A stretch of 64,000 nucleotides of DNA from DAOMFM01 sp035429825 (GCA_044224215.1 JBGAKX010000002.1:1-64000), one strand, 5' to 3'. Positions 22,533 to 31,098 are shown, counted from the stretch's first letter. Numbers and translations are program-made. Notes: a model not told the origin generated them from the sequence alone.

Positions 22533-23201
22533 ATGAAAATGGCACGCGTCCGAGTTGAGAGCTTTACCATCTCGCTTGACGGATACGGAGCTGGTCCGAA
22601 TCAGGACCTCGGAAATCCGCTCGGCGTGGGCGGAACGGATTTGCACCCGTGGTTAGTCTCGACACGCACGTTCCAACAGACCCTATTCGGGGTCGACGGT
22701 GGCACAACGGGGATCGATGACGACTTCGCTGCGCGGGGCTTCAAGAATGTTGGCGCCTGGATTCTCGGAAGAAACATGTTCGGACCGATTCGCGGTTCCT
22801 GGCCCGACATGAACTGGAAAGGATGGTGGGGGGACAACCCTCCCTATCACGTTCCAACGTTCATCTTGACTCATCACGCGCGCCCGCCCATCCAGATGGA
22901 AGGCGGAACAACATTCCACTTCGTCACGGGCGGGATTCACGAGGCGCTTGACCGGGCGCGCGAGGCAGCCAATGGCACGGATGTGCGCATTGGCGGCGGG
23001 GCGAACACGATCCAGCAATATCTTCGTACGGGCCTGATCGATGAGCTGCACGTCGCCATCGCACCGGTCCTGCTGGGCGGCGGAGAGCGACTCTTTGAGG
23101 GGATTGACATGCGCGCTCTCGGATACGAATGCATACAGTTCGTTGCGTCGGAGAAGGCCACGCATGTTGTGCTCCGGCGCCACGGGCACCGTGACGCCTA
23201 G
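22533..23201 (+). CDS. RibD C-terminal/DHFR-like family protein (copy 2)
   Basis: This 222-residue protein starts at ATG 22533 after AGGAAGG. It is a longer member of the family: VRVESFTISLDGYGAG at the start, the GAWILGRNMFGPIRG segment, PTFILTHHARPP, then VRIGGGANTIQQYLRTGLIDELHVAIAPVLLGGGERLF near the end, where the G-G-G loop binds NADPH in related reductases. The stop codon TAG lies in the 5' arm of attC 27. Confidence 0.9.
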   Translation: MKMARVRVESFTISLDGYGAGPNQDLGNPLGVGGTDLHPWLVSTRTFQQTLFGVDGGTTGIDDDFAARGFKNVGAWILGRNMFGPIRGSWPDMNWKGWWGDNPPYHVPTFILTHHARPPIQMEGGTTFHFVTGGIHEALDRAREAANGTDVRIGGGANTIQQYLRTGLIDELHVAIAPVLLGGGERLFEGIDMRALGYECIQFVASEKATHVVLRRHGHRDA

Positions 23202-23290
23202 CGGCGATTGAACCGGGTCGGGCGCCGCGGACATTGAAGGTAGCCAAGATTTGGTGGCGGCTTCGCGCCCGTTGAACCTGATCGCTGGGC
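23193..23290 (+). repeat. attC site 27 (degenerate cores)
   Basis: Left arm TAGCGGCGATTGAACCGGG, right arm GCGCCCGTTGAACCTGATC, last core GCTGGGC (23284-23290, from GTTGGGC). The interior GTAGCCAAGATTTGGTGGCGG matches attC 2 rather than the others, so the two share a recent ancestor. Confidence 0.7.
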
Positions 23291-23321
23291 GCGGGTCATA
23301 TCACCTTTGGAGTGGAGAGAA

Positions 23322-23777
23322 ATGAATAGGGCGATTCTCGCAGTCGCAGTATTGGTTCTCGCGGCAATACCATCGGCGATGACCTGGGCCAGGCAAGAGA
23401 GTAAGAGCGTCGTCGTCTTTACCCCGGAGCACGTGCGGTGGTTCACGCCGCCCTACTACAAGGACGGGCGGCAACGGGCGCAGTTGTATGGCGACTCAAG
23501 TCAGGGCGGAGCGTGGGTGGATCGGGTGAAGATACCCGCCGGCGGGCGTGTCCTCGCGCATACACACCCGCACGACGAACTGGTTACAGTTCTCGAAGGG
23601 ACCTGGTATCTGGGTGAGGGGACGAAGTTCGACCCGACTAAGCTGACGGGCTACCCGACAGGGAGTTTTATCGTCATCCCGGCCGGCACCCCACATTTCG
23701 TAGCTGCGAAGGACGGTGCCGTGATAGTTCAGTTGAGTGGCGCTGGCAAATTCGGCACGGACTACCTTGAGAAGTAA
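23322..23777 (+). CDS. Exported cupin-domain protein
   Basis: From ATG 23322 (GGAGAG upstream) the protein has 151 residues. A signal peptide (RAILAVAVLVLAAIPSAMTWA) leads into one cupin barrel: IPAGGRVLAHTHPHDELVTVLEGTWYLGEG is cupin motif 1 with H-x-H-x-x-x-x-E metal ligands, and GSFIVIPAGTPHFVAAKDG is motif 2 with the conserved P-x-x-x-P-H. Metal binding is expected. It is probably periplasmic, either a small enzyme or a sensor. Confidence 0.88.
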   Translation: MNRAILAVAVLVLAAIPSAMTWARQESKSVVVFTPEHVRWFTPPYYKDGRQRAQLYGDSSQGGAWVDRVKIPAGGRVLAHTHPHDELVTVLEGTWYLGEGTKFDPTKLTGYPTGSFIVIPAGTPHFVAAKDGAVIVQLSGAGKFGTDYLEK

Positions 23778-23808
23778 GCGAATACAATCTTTGGCCCATC
23801 CGAGAAGC

Positions 23809-23888
23809 GCCGAACGAACGCGCGCAGCTGACGGTGATCGATTATCCTTTGGTGGATCGCACGAGACCGGTGAATCAGCGCGCTATGT
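23809..23888 (+). repeat. attC site 28 (5' arm shortened)
   Basis: The core GCCGAAC (23809-23815) is followed by GAACGCGCGCAGCTGACGGTGATCG, missing part of the usual arm. The right arm GAGACCGGTGAATCAGCGC is good; the 3' core is lost (GCTATGT). Confidence 0.65.
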
Positions 23889-23933
23889 GGCCACATCCGG
23901 GCAGGTATCGCCGTGGTCAAAAGGAGGCGAGCA

Positions 23934-24629
23934 ATGCCGCTGCGTCACAACGAACGTCACCGATCGGAACGAATTGGATGGCTTCGGGCCGCAGTTCTTG
24001 GCGCCAACGACGGCATTGTCTCAACGGCGAGCCTCGTCTTGGGTGTTGCAGCCGGGGGCGCTACACGGAGCGGTGTGGCGATCGCCGGTGTCGCCGGCCT
24101 TGTCGCGGGCGCTATGTCGATGGCGGCTGGCGAATATGTGTCGGTCAGCTCGCAGGTGGACACTGAAGACGCTGACCTGGCGACGGAGCGTCGGGAACTG
24201 GCGACCGATAACGCCTCCGAGCGATTGGAGTTGGCCGCAATCTACGTCGCGCGAGGCGTCGAGCGGGCTCTCGCACAACAGGTTGCCGATCAATTGATGG
24301 CGCGCGATGCTCTCGGGGCCCACGCACGGGATGAACTGGGGATCTCGGAAATCACGCGAGCCCGACCAATCCAGGCGGCACTAGCGTCCGCGGCAACGTT
24401 CTCTGCGGGTGCCGCACTGCCGCTGCTCGTCGCGCTCGTGGTCCCTGCCAGCGTATTCGCTCCGGCGGTCACGGGAACCTCGCTCGTGTTCCTGGCAACG
24501 CTCGGCGGGCTCGCCGCGCGAACTGGCGGCGCATCCGCAACAGTGGGTGCGATGCGGGTAACCTTCTGGGGCGCGCTCGCGATGGCGCTTACGTATGGCG
24601 TTGGCGCACTCTTCGGTGCCGTAGTGTGA
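23934..24629 (+). CDS. VIT1/CCC1-family transporter
   Basis: This 231-residue membrane protein starts at ATG 23934 after AAGGAGG. It has the family signature in helix 1 (AVLGANDGIVSTASLVLGVA) and helix 2 (GLVAGAMSMAAGEYVSVSSQ), a cytoplasmic charged helix with E-L-A repeats (ERRELATDNASERLEL) where VIT proteins bind metal, and three C-terminal helices (SAGAALPLLVALVVPASVF to the end). The family exports iron or manganese, protecting the cytoplasm. It is a one-gene cassette unit. Confidence 0.92.
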   Translation: MPLRHNERHRSERIGWLRAAVLGANDGIVSTASLVLGVAAGGATRSGVAIAGVAGLVAGAMSMAAGEYVSVSSQVDTEDADLATERRELATDNASERLELAAIYVARGVERALAQQVADQLMARDALGAHARDELGISEITRARPIQAALASAATFSAGAALPLLVALVVPASVFAPAVTGTSLVFLATLGGLAARTGGASATVGAMRVTFWGALAMALTYGVGALFGAVV

Positions 24630-24694
24630 GATCCGGCGCATAACACGTGATACGCTCGCACACTGCCCTCTCAACGCTACTGAAAGGAACCAAT

Positions 24695-25003
24695 ATGGCA
24701 ACAGCACTCGCGCTCTACAACACCCCGACGAATCCTGCCGAATTCGACGCGTACTACTTGCTGAAACACGCACCACTCGCGAAGGGTCTCCCTGGATTGC
24801 GCTCCTACGAGATTAGCGCCGGAGCTGTGCTGACTCCTGCCGGGTCGGCCCCGTATCACTTGATCGCGGTCCTACGATTCGACACGATGAGTGACCTTCA
24901 GGCTGCGCTAGCTTCGCCGACCGGGCAAGAGGTTGTGGCGGACCTGGAGAACTTTGCAACAGGCGGCGTCTCGGTGTTGCTCTTCGACGATCAGCCCGTC
25001 TGA
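24695..25003 (+). CDS. EthD-family protein
   Basis: This 102-residue protein starts at ATG 24695 after AAAGGAACC. It matches the EthD/dimeric ferredoxin-like family: ALALYNTPTNPAEFDAYYLLKHAPLAKGLPGLRSYEIS at the start (YY-x-x-x-H-x-P-L), then PYHLIAVLRFDTMSDLQAALASPTGQEVVADLENFA. EthD was described with ethyl tert-butyl ether degradation, but most members have no known role. Confidence 0.85.
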   Translation: MATALALYNTPTNPAEFDAYYLLKHAPLAKGLPGLRSYEISAGAVLTPAGSAPYHLIAVLRFDTMSDLQAALASPTGQEVVADLENFATGGVSVLLFDDQPV

Positions 25004-25087
25004 TCTTTGTCCGTACGCCCGTGTAGTCCGTGTACCTGCAACGCGGTCACAATGGTGCGCGGCAGAAGCAGGCGCAATCAGAACGCC

Positions 25088-25181
25088 GCCGAACCAGCGA
25101 CTCGAGCGGAGCGCGCGCAGCTGAAGTTGATAGGTGATCCCATGGTTGGTCGCGCGCGCCCTGTCAATCAGAGCATACGGC
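25088..25181 (+). repeat. attC site 29 (3' core lost)
   Basis: The 5' core is GCCGAAC (25088-25094); the expected GTTCGGC is now ATACGGC (25175-25181). Arms CAGCGACTCGAGCGGAGCGC and GCGCGCGCCCTGTCAATC are clear. This is the last near-complete site in the window. Confidence 0.75.
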
Positions 25182-25252
25182 GCGCTCGCCTTTAATCACA
25201 AAACCACACCCATTGGTGGCAATCGCGGATTCTGATCGTACTGGAACAGGCC

Positions 25253-25540
25253 ATGTGTAGGAACATCAAGACCCTCTTCAACTTCGAGCCACCAGCGACC
25301 GAGGAGGAGATCCGTGCAGCCTCGCTCCAATTCGTTCGCAAGCTCAGCGGGTTCACGAATCCATCGCGAGCCAATCGGGCGGCCTTTGACCGCGCGGTCG
25401 AGGAGGTAACTGTTGTTGCCGCGAGGTTGATCGACTCGTTGGTGACAACGGCCGAGCCCAGAGATCGCGCGATTGAGGTGGAGCGACTCCGTGCGCGAGC
25501 CGCCAGTCGATTCGGTCGGAATCCATCGGGCGGCCGATGA
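25253..25540 (+). CDS. DUF2277-family protein
   Basis: This 95-residue helical protein begins with the fixed family start MCRNIKTLFNFEPPATEEEIRAASLQFVRKLSGFTNPS, then RAAFDRAVEEVTVVAARLIDSL. DUF2277 proteins are short, widespread and have no known role. The Cys at position 2 is conserved. The length equals the family. It is the first gene after the last well-formed attC. Confidence 0.9.
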   Translation: MCRNIKTLFNFEPPATEEEIRAASLQFVRKLSGFTNPSRANRAAFDRAVEEVTVVAARLIDSLVTTAEPRDRAIEVERLRARAASRFGRNPSGGR

Positions 25541-25583
25541 ACGCCCGCGCGGTTCGAATCGTATCCGCAACGGAGCGGCACGA

Positions 25584-26024
25584 ATGACACAACCCACAAT
25601 ATCGGGCGTCTCGCCGTTCTTTATTGTTGCCGATGTCCGGGCAACGCTCGCGTCTTATCGAGACGCGCTGGGTTCTGAAGTCACGTTTCGAGGTCCTGCG
25701 CCTGATGACGAATTTTTCGGAATTGTCCGGCGTGATGGGGCGATGATCATGTTCAAGGCGCTGGGCGAAGTCTCAGGCGGCAAAGAAGTCGTCGTCGAAC
25801 CAGTCCCGAATTACAACCGTAAACCAGCCTTTAGCTGGGATGCGTATCTCGAGGTCCCTGATCCGGACGCGTTGGCCACGGAGTTCGCATCGCGAGGCAT
25901 TCGTTTCTCGGCTCCTGTCGGGGACAATGACGATGGTCTCAGGGGCTTCGTGATCGAGGACATCGACGGTTACGGGTTGTTCTTCGGGGATCTTCGAGCA
26001 TCGACCGAACGGCGACATGAGTGA
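25584..26024 (+). CDS. VOC/glyoxalase-like protein
   Basis: This 146-residue protein starts at ATG 25584. VOC superfamily features are TISGVSPFFIVADVRATLASYRDALGSEV at the start (strand plus helix), GAMIMFKALGE, and a second betaalphabetabetabeta half with AYLEVPDPDALATEFASRGIRF and FVIEDIDGYGLFFGD. The final D-x-D-G-Y-x-L-x-F is the typical metal-site region. The substrate is unknown. It probably functions as a dimer. Confidence 0.88.
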   Translation: MTQPTISGVSPFFIVADVRATLASYRDALGSEVTFRGPAPDDEFFGIVRRDGAMIMFKALGEVSGGKEVVVEPVPNYNRKPAFSWDAYLEVPDPDALATEFASRGIRFSAPVGDNDDGLRGFVIEDIDGYGLFFGDLRASTERRHE

Positions 26025-26081
26025 CAAGACGCTCCTGGGACACGGTTTGCCACGCTGACCGATCGGCAGTACGCTCACGTC

Positions 26082-26621
<540 letters not shown>

Positions 26622-26651
<30 letters not shown>

Positions 26652-26683
26652 TCGTGTGCGCCCGTGGACGCCGCCTGTTCGGC
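26622..26683 (+). repeat. Half attC (3' arm only)
   Basis: The interior GGGTTGATCAGTTATCC and right arm GTGCGCCCGTGGACGCCGCC end in a perfect core GTTCGGC (26677-26683). The 5' arm and its core are absent. Confidence 0.65.
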
Positions 26684-26767
26684 CGACAGACCCACGTCAC
26701 CGCCGATATCGATGCCCCGTGTTGCCCATGGGCCAAGGACCATCACTCGAGCCGCAGGAGGAACACC

Positions 26768-27217
26768 ATGCTCGTTGAAACACAGGTGACCATCAACGGA
26801 TCCAGGGCGGCGATCTGGGCCGCGATCACCGACATCGAGAACGCCTCGAAAACCATCAGCGGAATCGACAACATCGAGGTTATCGAAAAACCGGCAAACG
26901 GGCTCGTGGGCCTACGGTGGCGAGAGACCCGAATGCTATTCGGCAAACCAGCCACGGCGGAAAAGTGGATCACAGATGCTGTTGAGAACGAGTTCTACAA
27001 GACCAGAGCGGAAGACAATGGATTTGTATTCTTGTCCACCATGAGTATTTCAGAGAGCAGTGACGGCATTACATTGACGAGCGCACATGATTCCAAGCCT
27101 CAAGGCATCGTGGCAAGAATGATGTCGATCCCCATGACATTATTCTTCAAGGGCGTGGCGAAAAAGGCCCTCCTGCAGGACCTGAACGATATTAAGGCCG
27201 CGGTTGAACGGGCGTGA
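26768..27217 (+). CDS. SRPBCC family protein
   Basis: From ATG 26768, with AGGAGG 6 nt upstream, the protein has 149 residues. It follows the polyketide cyclase/SRPBCC plan: VETQVTINGSRAAIWAAITDIENASKTISGIDNIEVIEKP, then LRWRETRMLFGKPATAEKWIT, then GITLTSAHDSKPQGIVARM, with a final amphipathic helix (FKGVAKKALLQDLNDIKAAVERA). It is less GC-rich at third positions than its neighbours. A hydrophobic ligand pocket is expected. Confidence 0.88.
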   Translation: MLVETQVTINGSRAAIWAAITDIENASKTISGIDNIEVIEKPANGLVGLRWRETRMLFGKPATAEKWITDAVENEFYKTRAEDNGFVFLSTMSISESSDGITLTSAHDSKPQGIVARMMSIPMTLFFKGVAKKALLQDLNDIKAAVERA

Positions 27218-27658
27218 TCGATTGCGGGCTGACCACGGGATATCGCGTTCGCGGTTAGCACAGGTGATGCCAAGCGTTCGGCGACGCTCAATGCCTGAGG
27301 GCTCGAATTCAGGCAACCGAGATCCCATTCCCTCTCAAACGTAGGATCTCTCTGCAGGATGCTCTTCCAACCCGCAAGCGTACCCCGTATCGTGACGGAA
27401 GGAGCCTTGTGGCAAGGTTGCACAACGAATCCGAGATAGGCACAGTAGGACCACGGAACTGTCGCTTCCTTCGGGTAGAAGGGTTGGCGGATTGCTTTGG
27501 GTGCACATGGGGCACCGCGCCGAATGGGCGGGCCACCGGACGCCGCGCAACGGGTCGTCGGTTTCACCTGCTGGGCTCACGCGGCGCCGGCGCCAGTACC
27601 TGATGTTCGGGCCGCAGCAGAGACATTCCTCTCACCACCACCGCGCATCGGAGGTTAC
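27218..27658 (+). other. Intergenic, no supported gene
   Basis: About 440 bp. Overlapping frames exist on both strands but none has a ribosome binding site or known motif. A GTTAGCAC (about 27254) and GCGTTCGGCGAC (about 27273) may be worn attC core traces. Possibly a decayed cassette. Confidence 0.3.
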
Positions 27659-28045
27659 ATGAAACGAGTCACTGGCATCGGCGGCATCTTCTTCAAGGCC
27701 AAAGACGCTCCATCACTGCGGGCATGGTACAAGCAGCACCTTGGAATCGACGTTCAGGTCTGGGGCGGAGCCGCCTTCGATTGGACCGACGCCGAGGGCA
27801 AGCCGGTTGCAGGCACCACTGCCTGGTTGATCAACCCGCAAGAAAGTGATCACTTTGCTCCGAGCTCTGCTTCCTTCATGGTCAACTACCGAGTGGAAGA
27901 CCTTCACGCCTTGGTCAAGGTATTGAAGGAAGAAGGCTGCAATGTGCTCGAGAAGATTGAAGAATCCGATTTTGGAAAGTTTGCCTGGGTGATCGATCCA
28001 GAGGGAAACAAGGTCGAGCTATGGGAGCCGCCTCAAGGCCAATGA
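27659..28045 (+). CDS. VOC family protein
   Basis: This 128-residue protein starts at ATG 27659 after GGAGG. It is a standard VOC fold: RVTGIGGIFFKAKDAPSLRAWYKQHLGIDVQVWGG, AFDWTDAEGKPV, SFMVNYRVEDLHALVKVLKEEGCNVLEKIEESDFGKFAWVIDPEGNKVELWEPP. The end motif D-P-E-G-N-x-V-E-L-W is a signature of glyoxalase/bleomycin-resistance proteins, and the final E is a metal ligand. Substrate unknown. Confidence 0.92.
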   Translation: MKRVTGIGGIFFKAKDAPSLRAWYKQHLGIDVQVWGGAAFDWTDAEGKPVAGTTAWLINPQESDHFAPSSASFMVNYRVEDLHALVKVLKEEGCNVLEKIEESDFGKFAWVIDPEGNKVELWEPPQGQ

Positions 28046-28143
28046 GCCGGCACGCTTGTCACGGCCGCGAACTGAGGGTCGTCACGTACCGCCAGAGGGG
28101 TTGAACGCAAGCACCTCGACTTGAAGCGGGGTCCGCAGAAGGT

Positions 28144-28632
28144 ATGAAGACGGAGCTCCAAAGGCTGGAAGAGCAGCTCGAGCGGGCACTCGAGGGAGAG
28201 GCGTGGCACGGCCCCTCCGTGCTCGAAGTGCTCGAAGGTGTCAGTGCGCACCAGGCCGCCGCGCATCCTGTCGCGGGCGCGCACAGCATCTGGGAGCTGG
28301 TTCTGCATCTGAGCACCGACTATGGGCTGGTTCTGAGACGGCTCGGTGGGGATGGCAGGCAGCTGACCGACTCTGAGGGATGGCCCGAGGTGCCTGAACC
28401 GAGCGAAGTGAACTGGAGTGAGTCCGTGCGAAAGCTGAAACTGCTCAACGCCGAGCTCCGGCGGGCAATCGGGAGCTTTCCTCCCGAGCGTCTGGATGAA
28501 CCGTTGGTGCCTGACGTGCCCTACACGGCATACACGCAGTTCATTGGCGTAACGCAGCACCATCTCTATCACGCAGGCCAGATGGCGCTCCTGAAGAAAG
28601 CGCTCGGATCAGCCGATCCCGCCACGCCGTAG
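28144..28632 (+). CDS. DinB-family protein
   Basis: This 162-residue four-helix-bundle protein of the DinB/YfiT family starts at ATG 28144. Metal-binding His residues are seen at GAHSIWELVLHLSTDYG and HHLYHAGQMALLKKAL (H-x-x-x-H). These enzymes are thiol-S-transferase-like, often bacillithiol or mycothiol dependent. Related genes are at 15445 (broken), 39737 and 46240. The stop codon is followed at once by a truncated attC arm. Confidence 0.88.
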   Translation: MKTELQRLEEQLERALEGEAWHGPSVLEVLEGVSAHQAAAHPVAGAHSIWELVLHLSTDYGLVLRRLGGDGRQLTDSEGWPEVPEPSEVNWSESVRKLKLLNAELRRAIGSFPPERLDEPLVPDVPYTAYTQFIGVTQHHLYHAGQMALLKKALGSADPATP

Positions 28633-28633
28633 C

Positions 28634-28661
28634 CGAGCTGGCGATTCGAGTGACGCGCCCT
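28634..28661 (+). repeat. Truncated attC 5' arm (left of recombinase)
   Basis: GCCGAGCTGGCGATTCGAG followed by TGACGCGCC matches the first 28 bases of an attC. The rest of the site is missing here; a matching 3' half lies 1.3 kb downstream beyond the recombinase gene. Confidence 0.5.
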
Positions 28662-28836
28662 ACGCATATCGCAGGTGGATGAAAGCAGGGTCTTCCACGG
28701 AAAGACACTCTTCGCAGATTCCGTGTCCAGTGTCCTCAGAGGCTGCGACGACGTGCGAAACAGAATGACGTAGGCATCCGGTGAGGGCGGGCAGTCGCAC
28801 TCAACTCCTCGAGCAGTGCGAAGGTGAGGAGAAGGA

Positions 28837-28876
28837 GAGTGACCGGAAGCCGTGCCTTCCACGCTTCCAGTCACTC
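28837..28876 (+). other. Hairpin-forming inverted repeat
   Basis: GAGTGACCGGAAGC (28837-28850), a 12-nt loop and GCTTCCAGTCACTC (28863-28876) form a 14-bp stem with one mismatch. It lies about 107 bp beyond the 3' end of the recombinase gene and could be a terminator-like or element-end structure. No T-run follows on either strand. Confidence 0.4.
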
Positions 28877-28982
28877 GTGGCCGGCGCGCGTGAGCGCAAC
28901 ACTCTATGGCTGCAACGCGTTCGACACTCGGCGCCACGCGTGCCGCAGATCTCGGCAATAGCCACTCTCTGGACTCAGGCCG

Positions 28983-29849
28983 TCAGAAATCGGTCATGAC
29001 CCTATTGATGGCTTCCGCCCCCAGTTGTTCGGCACGCGCCGTAAGATGCGTGTATACACTGGTGGTCGTTGGCGAGCTGTGCCCCAGATACTCCTGTATC
29101 AGCCGCAGGTTCACACCTGCTTCGAGCAAATGAGTCGCCCAACTATGCCGGAGCGTGTGGACGGAAGCGCGCTTGTGGATGCCGCTCCGCTTGAGTGCCG
29201 CGCGGAACGCGTGCTGCACACTGCTCGTGTGCATCGGCGTAGTCGAGGTTGCCAGGTCCTTGTGCTCTCTTCCCGCGGACGGAAAGATCAGCACCTGGTT
29301 GGCATGCATCATACAGTGCTCACGCAGCAGCTCGACCGTCCGCGAAGGCAAAGGGACATAGCGATCCTTGTTACCCTTGCCGTGACGCACGTGGATCATC
29401 ATCCTCGCGATGTCAATATCGGCTACCTGCAGATGGGTCCCTTCCTGCAGACGCAGTCCGCACGAATAGATCGTCGAAAGACAGACCCTGTAGCTCGACG
29501 ACCGAACCAGCGACAGAATCGTGCGTACCTCGTCGGCGCCGAGGACGACCGGAAGCTTCCTTTCACGAGGCGGCCTCACGAGCCTGAACGTCGCGACGCT
29601 GCGATTGAGTGTGTGCTCGTAGAAGAATTTGATCCCGCACAAGGCGACGGTGGTCCCGCTCCGGGACCATTTCTTGACATTCCTGATGTAGAGGAAATAC
29701 TCTCGGAGTTCTTCTTCCGTAATCAGGTCGGGCGATTTGTTGAAATGCTCGGCGAGTTGGCGAACAGCCCGAACGTACATTTCCTGTGTGCGTTCGGACA
29801 GGCCGCGGAGTTGAAGACACTCGATCATTCTCCTTCGTAGTTCTGTCAT
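28983..29849 (-). CDS. Tyrosine recombinase, XerC/D-like, IS91-associated type
   Basis: This 288-residue site-specific recombinase has an N-terminal SAM-like DNA-binding domain (MIECLQLRGLSERTQEMYV, then KSPDLITEEELREYFLYIRNVKK). The catalytic domain has the complete set: Arg in SCGLRLQEGTHL, Lys in VRHGKGNKDRYV, H-x-x-R in VHTLRHSWATHLLEAG, His in LGHSSPTTTSVYTHL and the nucleophilic Tyr in VYTHL. The wording matches the recombinases that accompany IS91-family transposases. It lacks the extra ~20-residue domain of integron IntI proteins, so it is not a standard IntI. Start ATG 29849 has GGAGGTG upstream. No IS91 transposase follows it. Confidence 0.88.
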   Translation of the reverse strand: MTELRRRMIECLQLRGLSERTQEMYVRAVRQLAEHFNKSPDLITEEELREYFLYIRNVKKWSRSGTTVALCGIKFFYEHTLNRSVATFRLVRPPRERKLPVVLGADEVRTILSLVRSSSYRVCLSTIYSCGLRLQEGTHLQVADIDIARMMIHVRHGKGNKDRYVPLPSRTVELLREHCMMHANQVLIFPSAGREHKDLATSTTPMHTSSVQHAFRAALKRSGIHKRASVHTLRHSWATHLLEAGVNLRLIQEYLGHSSPTTTSVYTHLTARAEQLGAEAINRVMTDF

Positions 29850-29974
29850 GGCTACACCTCCAAATAGAATTCGCGTTTCCGTTGGAAAGTGTAATTGCGC
29901 GGATATTCTTGAATGAGAATCGAGCCGGAACCTCGCGGACGGGCGCTCGATCTGCGCAAAGCGCTCTAGAGGGT

Positions 29975-30031
29975 GTCACGCATGTGTCGTCCATGTTGAT
30001 TGTGCGCGCCCGCCGAGTCAGCGCGTTGGGC
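29975..30031 (+). repeat. Truncated attC 3' half (right of recombinase)
   Basis: ATGTGTCGTCCATGTTGATTG, then GCGCGCCCGCCGAGTCAGCGC and the core GTTGGGC (30025-30031). With the 5' half at 28634-28661 it would make one complete attC, interrupted by about 1.3 kb that contains the recombinase. The left limit is approximate. Confidence 0.55.
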
Positions 30032-30075
30032 GTCGCATTCAACCCCGAAACTGCCGGTGCGAGAAGAGAGGCAAT

Positions 30076-30486
30076 TTGTTCGCAATCAAGGCCGACCTCC
30101 GCGATTCAAAGGCAAAGTCCTTTGTGTTTCGCGAGCAAAAGACGATGTACGGTGGCAAGGACATCGCCAAGGGTGACTTGGTCTTTGTCTTCGCGAGCGA
30201 AAACGAGGGCGGTCCGGGTCTGGTCGCACGTGGCGTCGTCACATCTGCCGTTGCGAGTCCTAAGATACCCGGGGGCATGCGGCAAACGCCTCGTGTGAGC
30301 ATCACCATCCGACGCACCGCGCTCGCGAGGCGTCGCCTTGGACGGAATGAGCTCAAGGTGTTTTCCACCTGGAAGGATGGTCGACCCGAGACCGAGCTCA
30401 ACTTCAAGTTCTATCGTCAAGCAACGAACAAGATTGTGGGAATCTCCGATGAAGCGGCAGCTTTCCTCCAGGGGTTCTTTTCGTAG
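30076..30486 (+). CDS. Putative EVE/PUA-like domain protein
   Basis: From a TTG at 30076 the protein has 136 residues. The first half (FAIKADLRDSKAKSFVFREQKTMYGGKDIAKGDLVFVFASENEGG) and the following PGLVARGVVTSAVASP, then RVSITIRRTALARRRLGRNELKVF, resemble EVE/PUA-type folds that read modified bases or RNA; the G-x-G-L-V-A-R-G-V-V pattern is suggestive. The C-terminal FKFYRQATNKIVGISDEAAAFLQGFF is conserved-looking. GAGAGG is a moderate ribosome binding site. Family assignment is tentative. Confidence 0.55.
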   Translation: MFAIKADLRDSKAKSFVFREQKTMYGGKDIAKGDLVFVFASENEGGPGLVARGVVTSAVASPKIPGGMRQTPRVSITIRRTALARRRLGRNELKVFSTWKDGRPETELNFKFYRQATNKIVGISDEAAAFLQGFFS

Positions 30487-30592
30487 GGCCGACTATTGAA
30501 TGGCCACGTTAGCGCTCCGTTTGTCCAGAATGATGGCGAATTGGCGGACGCGGCTGCGCGCGCGCGTCCGTTGACTCAGCTCGTCGCAGTGC
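30487..30592 (+). repeat. Decayed attC-like region
   Basis: GGCCGACTATTGAATGG at the left and GCGCGCGCGTCCGTTGACTCAGC with TCGTCGC at the right resemble arms of the array's attC. Neither core is intact. Confidence 0.35.
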
Positions 30593-30624
30593 CCAAACTG
30601 GGATGCGAGCATTGCGAGACCCTG

Positions 30625-31020
30625 ATGAACCGAAGCACAAGACTGCGCGTTGCCCGTCCTACGGACCGTCTCGACGAGGTCGTGCAGTTCTACGTCGCTG
30701 GTCTCGGTCTTTCCGTGTTGGGCTCATTCAATGATCACGATGGATTTGATGGTGTAATGATCGGAGTTGCGAACGCGCCGTACCATCTTGAGTTCACTCG
30801 GCACCACTCGCACGAGGCCGGGCGCGCGCCGACCCAGGACAATCTGCTCGTGTTCTATCTCCCCGACGAGCACGAATGGCAGGCCGCGGTCGACCGCATG
30901 GTCGCTGCCGGATACGCTCCCGTTCCCTCGTTCAATCCGTACTGGGATCTGAACGGACGCACATTCGAGGATCCCGACGGCTACCGCGTGGTGCTTCAGA
31001 ACGGTCCTTGGGCTGGATGA
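30625..31020 (+). CDS. VOC family protein
   Basis: This 131-residue protein starts at ATG 30625. TRLRVARPTDRLDEVVQFYVAGLGLSVLGSF opens the VOC fold with an unusual R-V-A-R-P-T-D start seen in a glyoxalase-like subgroup. APYHLEFTRHHSHEAGRAPTQDNLLVFYLPDEHEWQAAVDRMVAAGY and TFEDPDGYRVVLQNGPW complete the second half. The D-P-D-G-Y-R-V-V motif is typical. The upstream frame to 30496 runs over attC-like sequence. Confidence 0.9.
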   Translation: MNRSTRLRVARPTDRLDEVVQFYVAGLGLSVLGSFNDHDGFDGVMIGVANAPYHLEFTRHHSHEAGRAPTQDNLLVFYLPDEHEWQAAVDRMVAAGYAPVPSFNPYWDLNGRTFEDPDGYRVVLQNGPWAG

Positions 31021-31061
31021 AACTACGGTCGATCAAACACGCCGATTCAGCCATCGGGACA

Positions 31062-31098
31062 GTCGAACTCGCGCAGGCAGCGGAGCGCGCGCCAGCCA
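31062..31098 (+). repeat. Half attC (5' arm only)
   Basis: GTCGAAC (31062-31068) followed by TCGCGCAGGCAGCGGAGCGC and GCGCC. The 3' half is missing. Confidence 0.5.

Noticed and set aside
27100..27567. Minus-strand frame across the 27.2-27.6 kb gap
   Set aside because: Overlaps the end of the SRPBCC gene, no ribosome binding site, composition unlike a folded protein.
28983..29849. Recombinase as the integron integrase IntI of the array
   Set aside because: The stretch between the Lys motif and H-x-x-R lacks the IntI extra domain, and the gene sits in mid-array inside a split attC, not next to attI at the left end. A divergent role in the array cannot be excluded.
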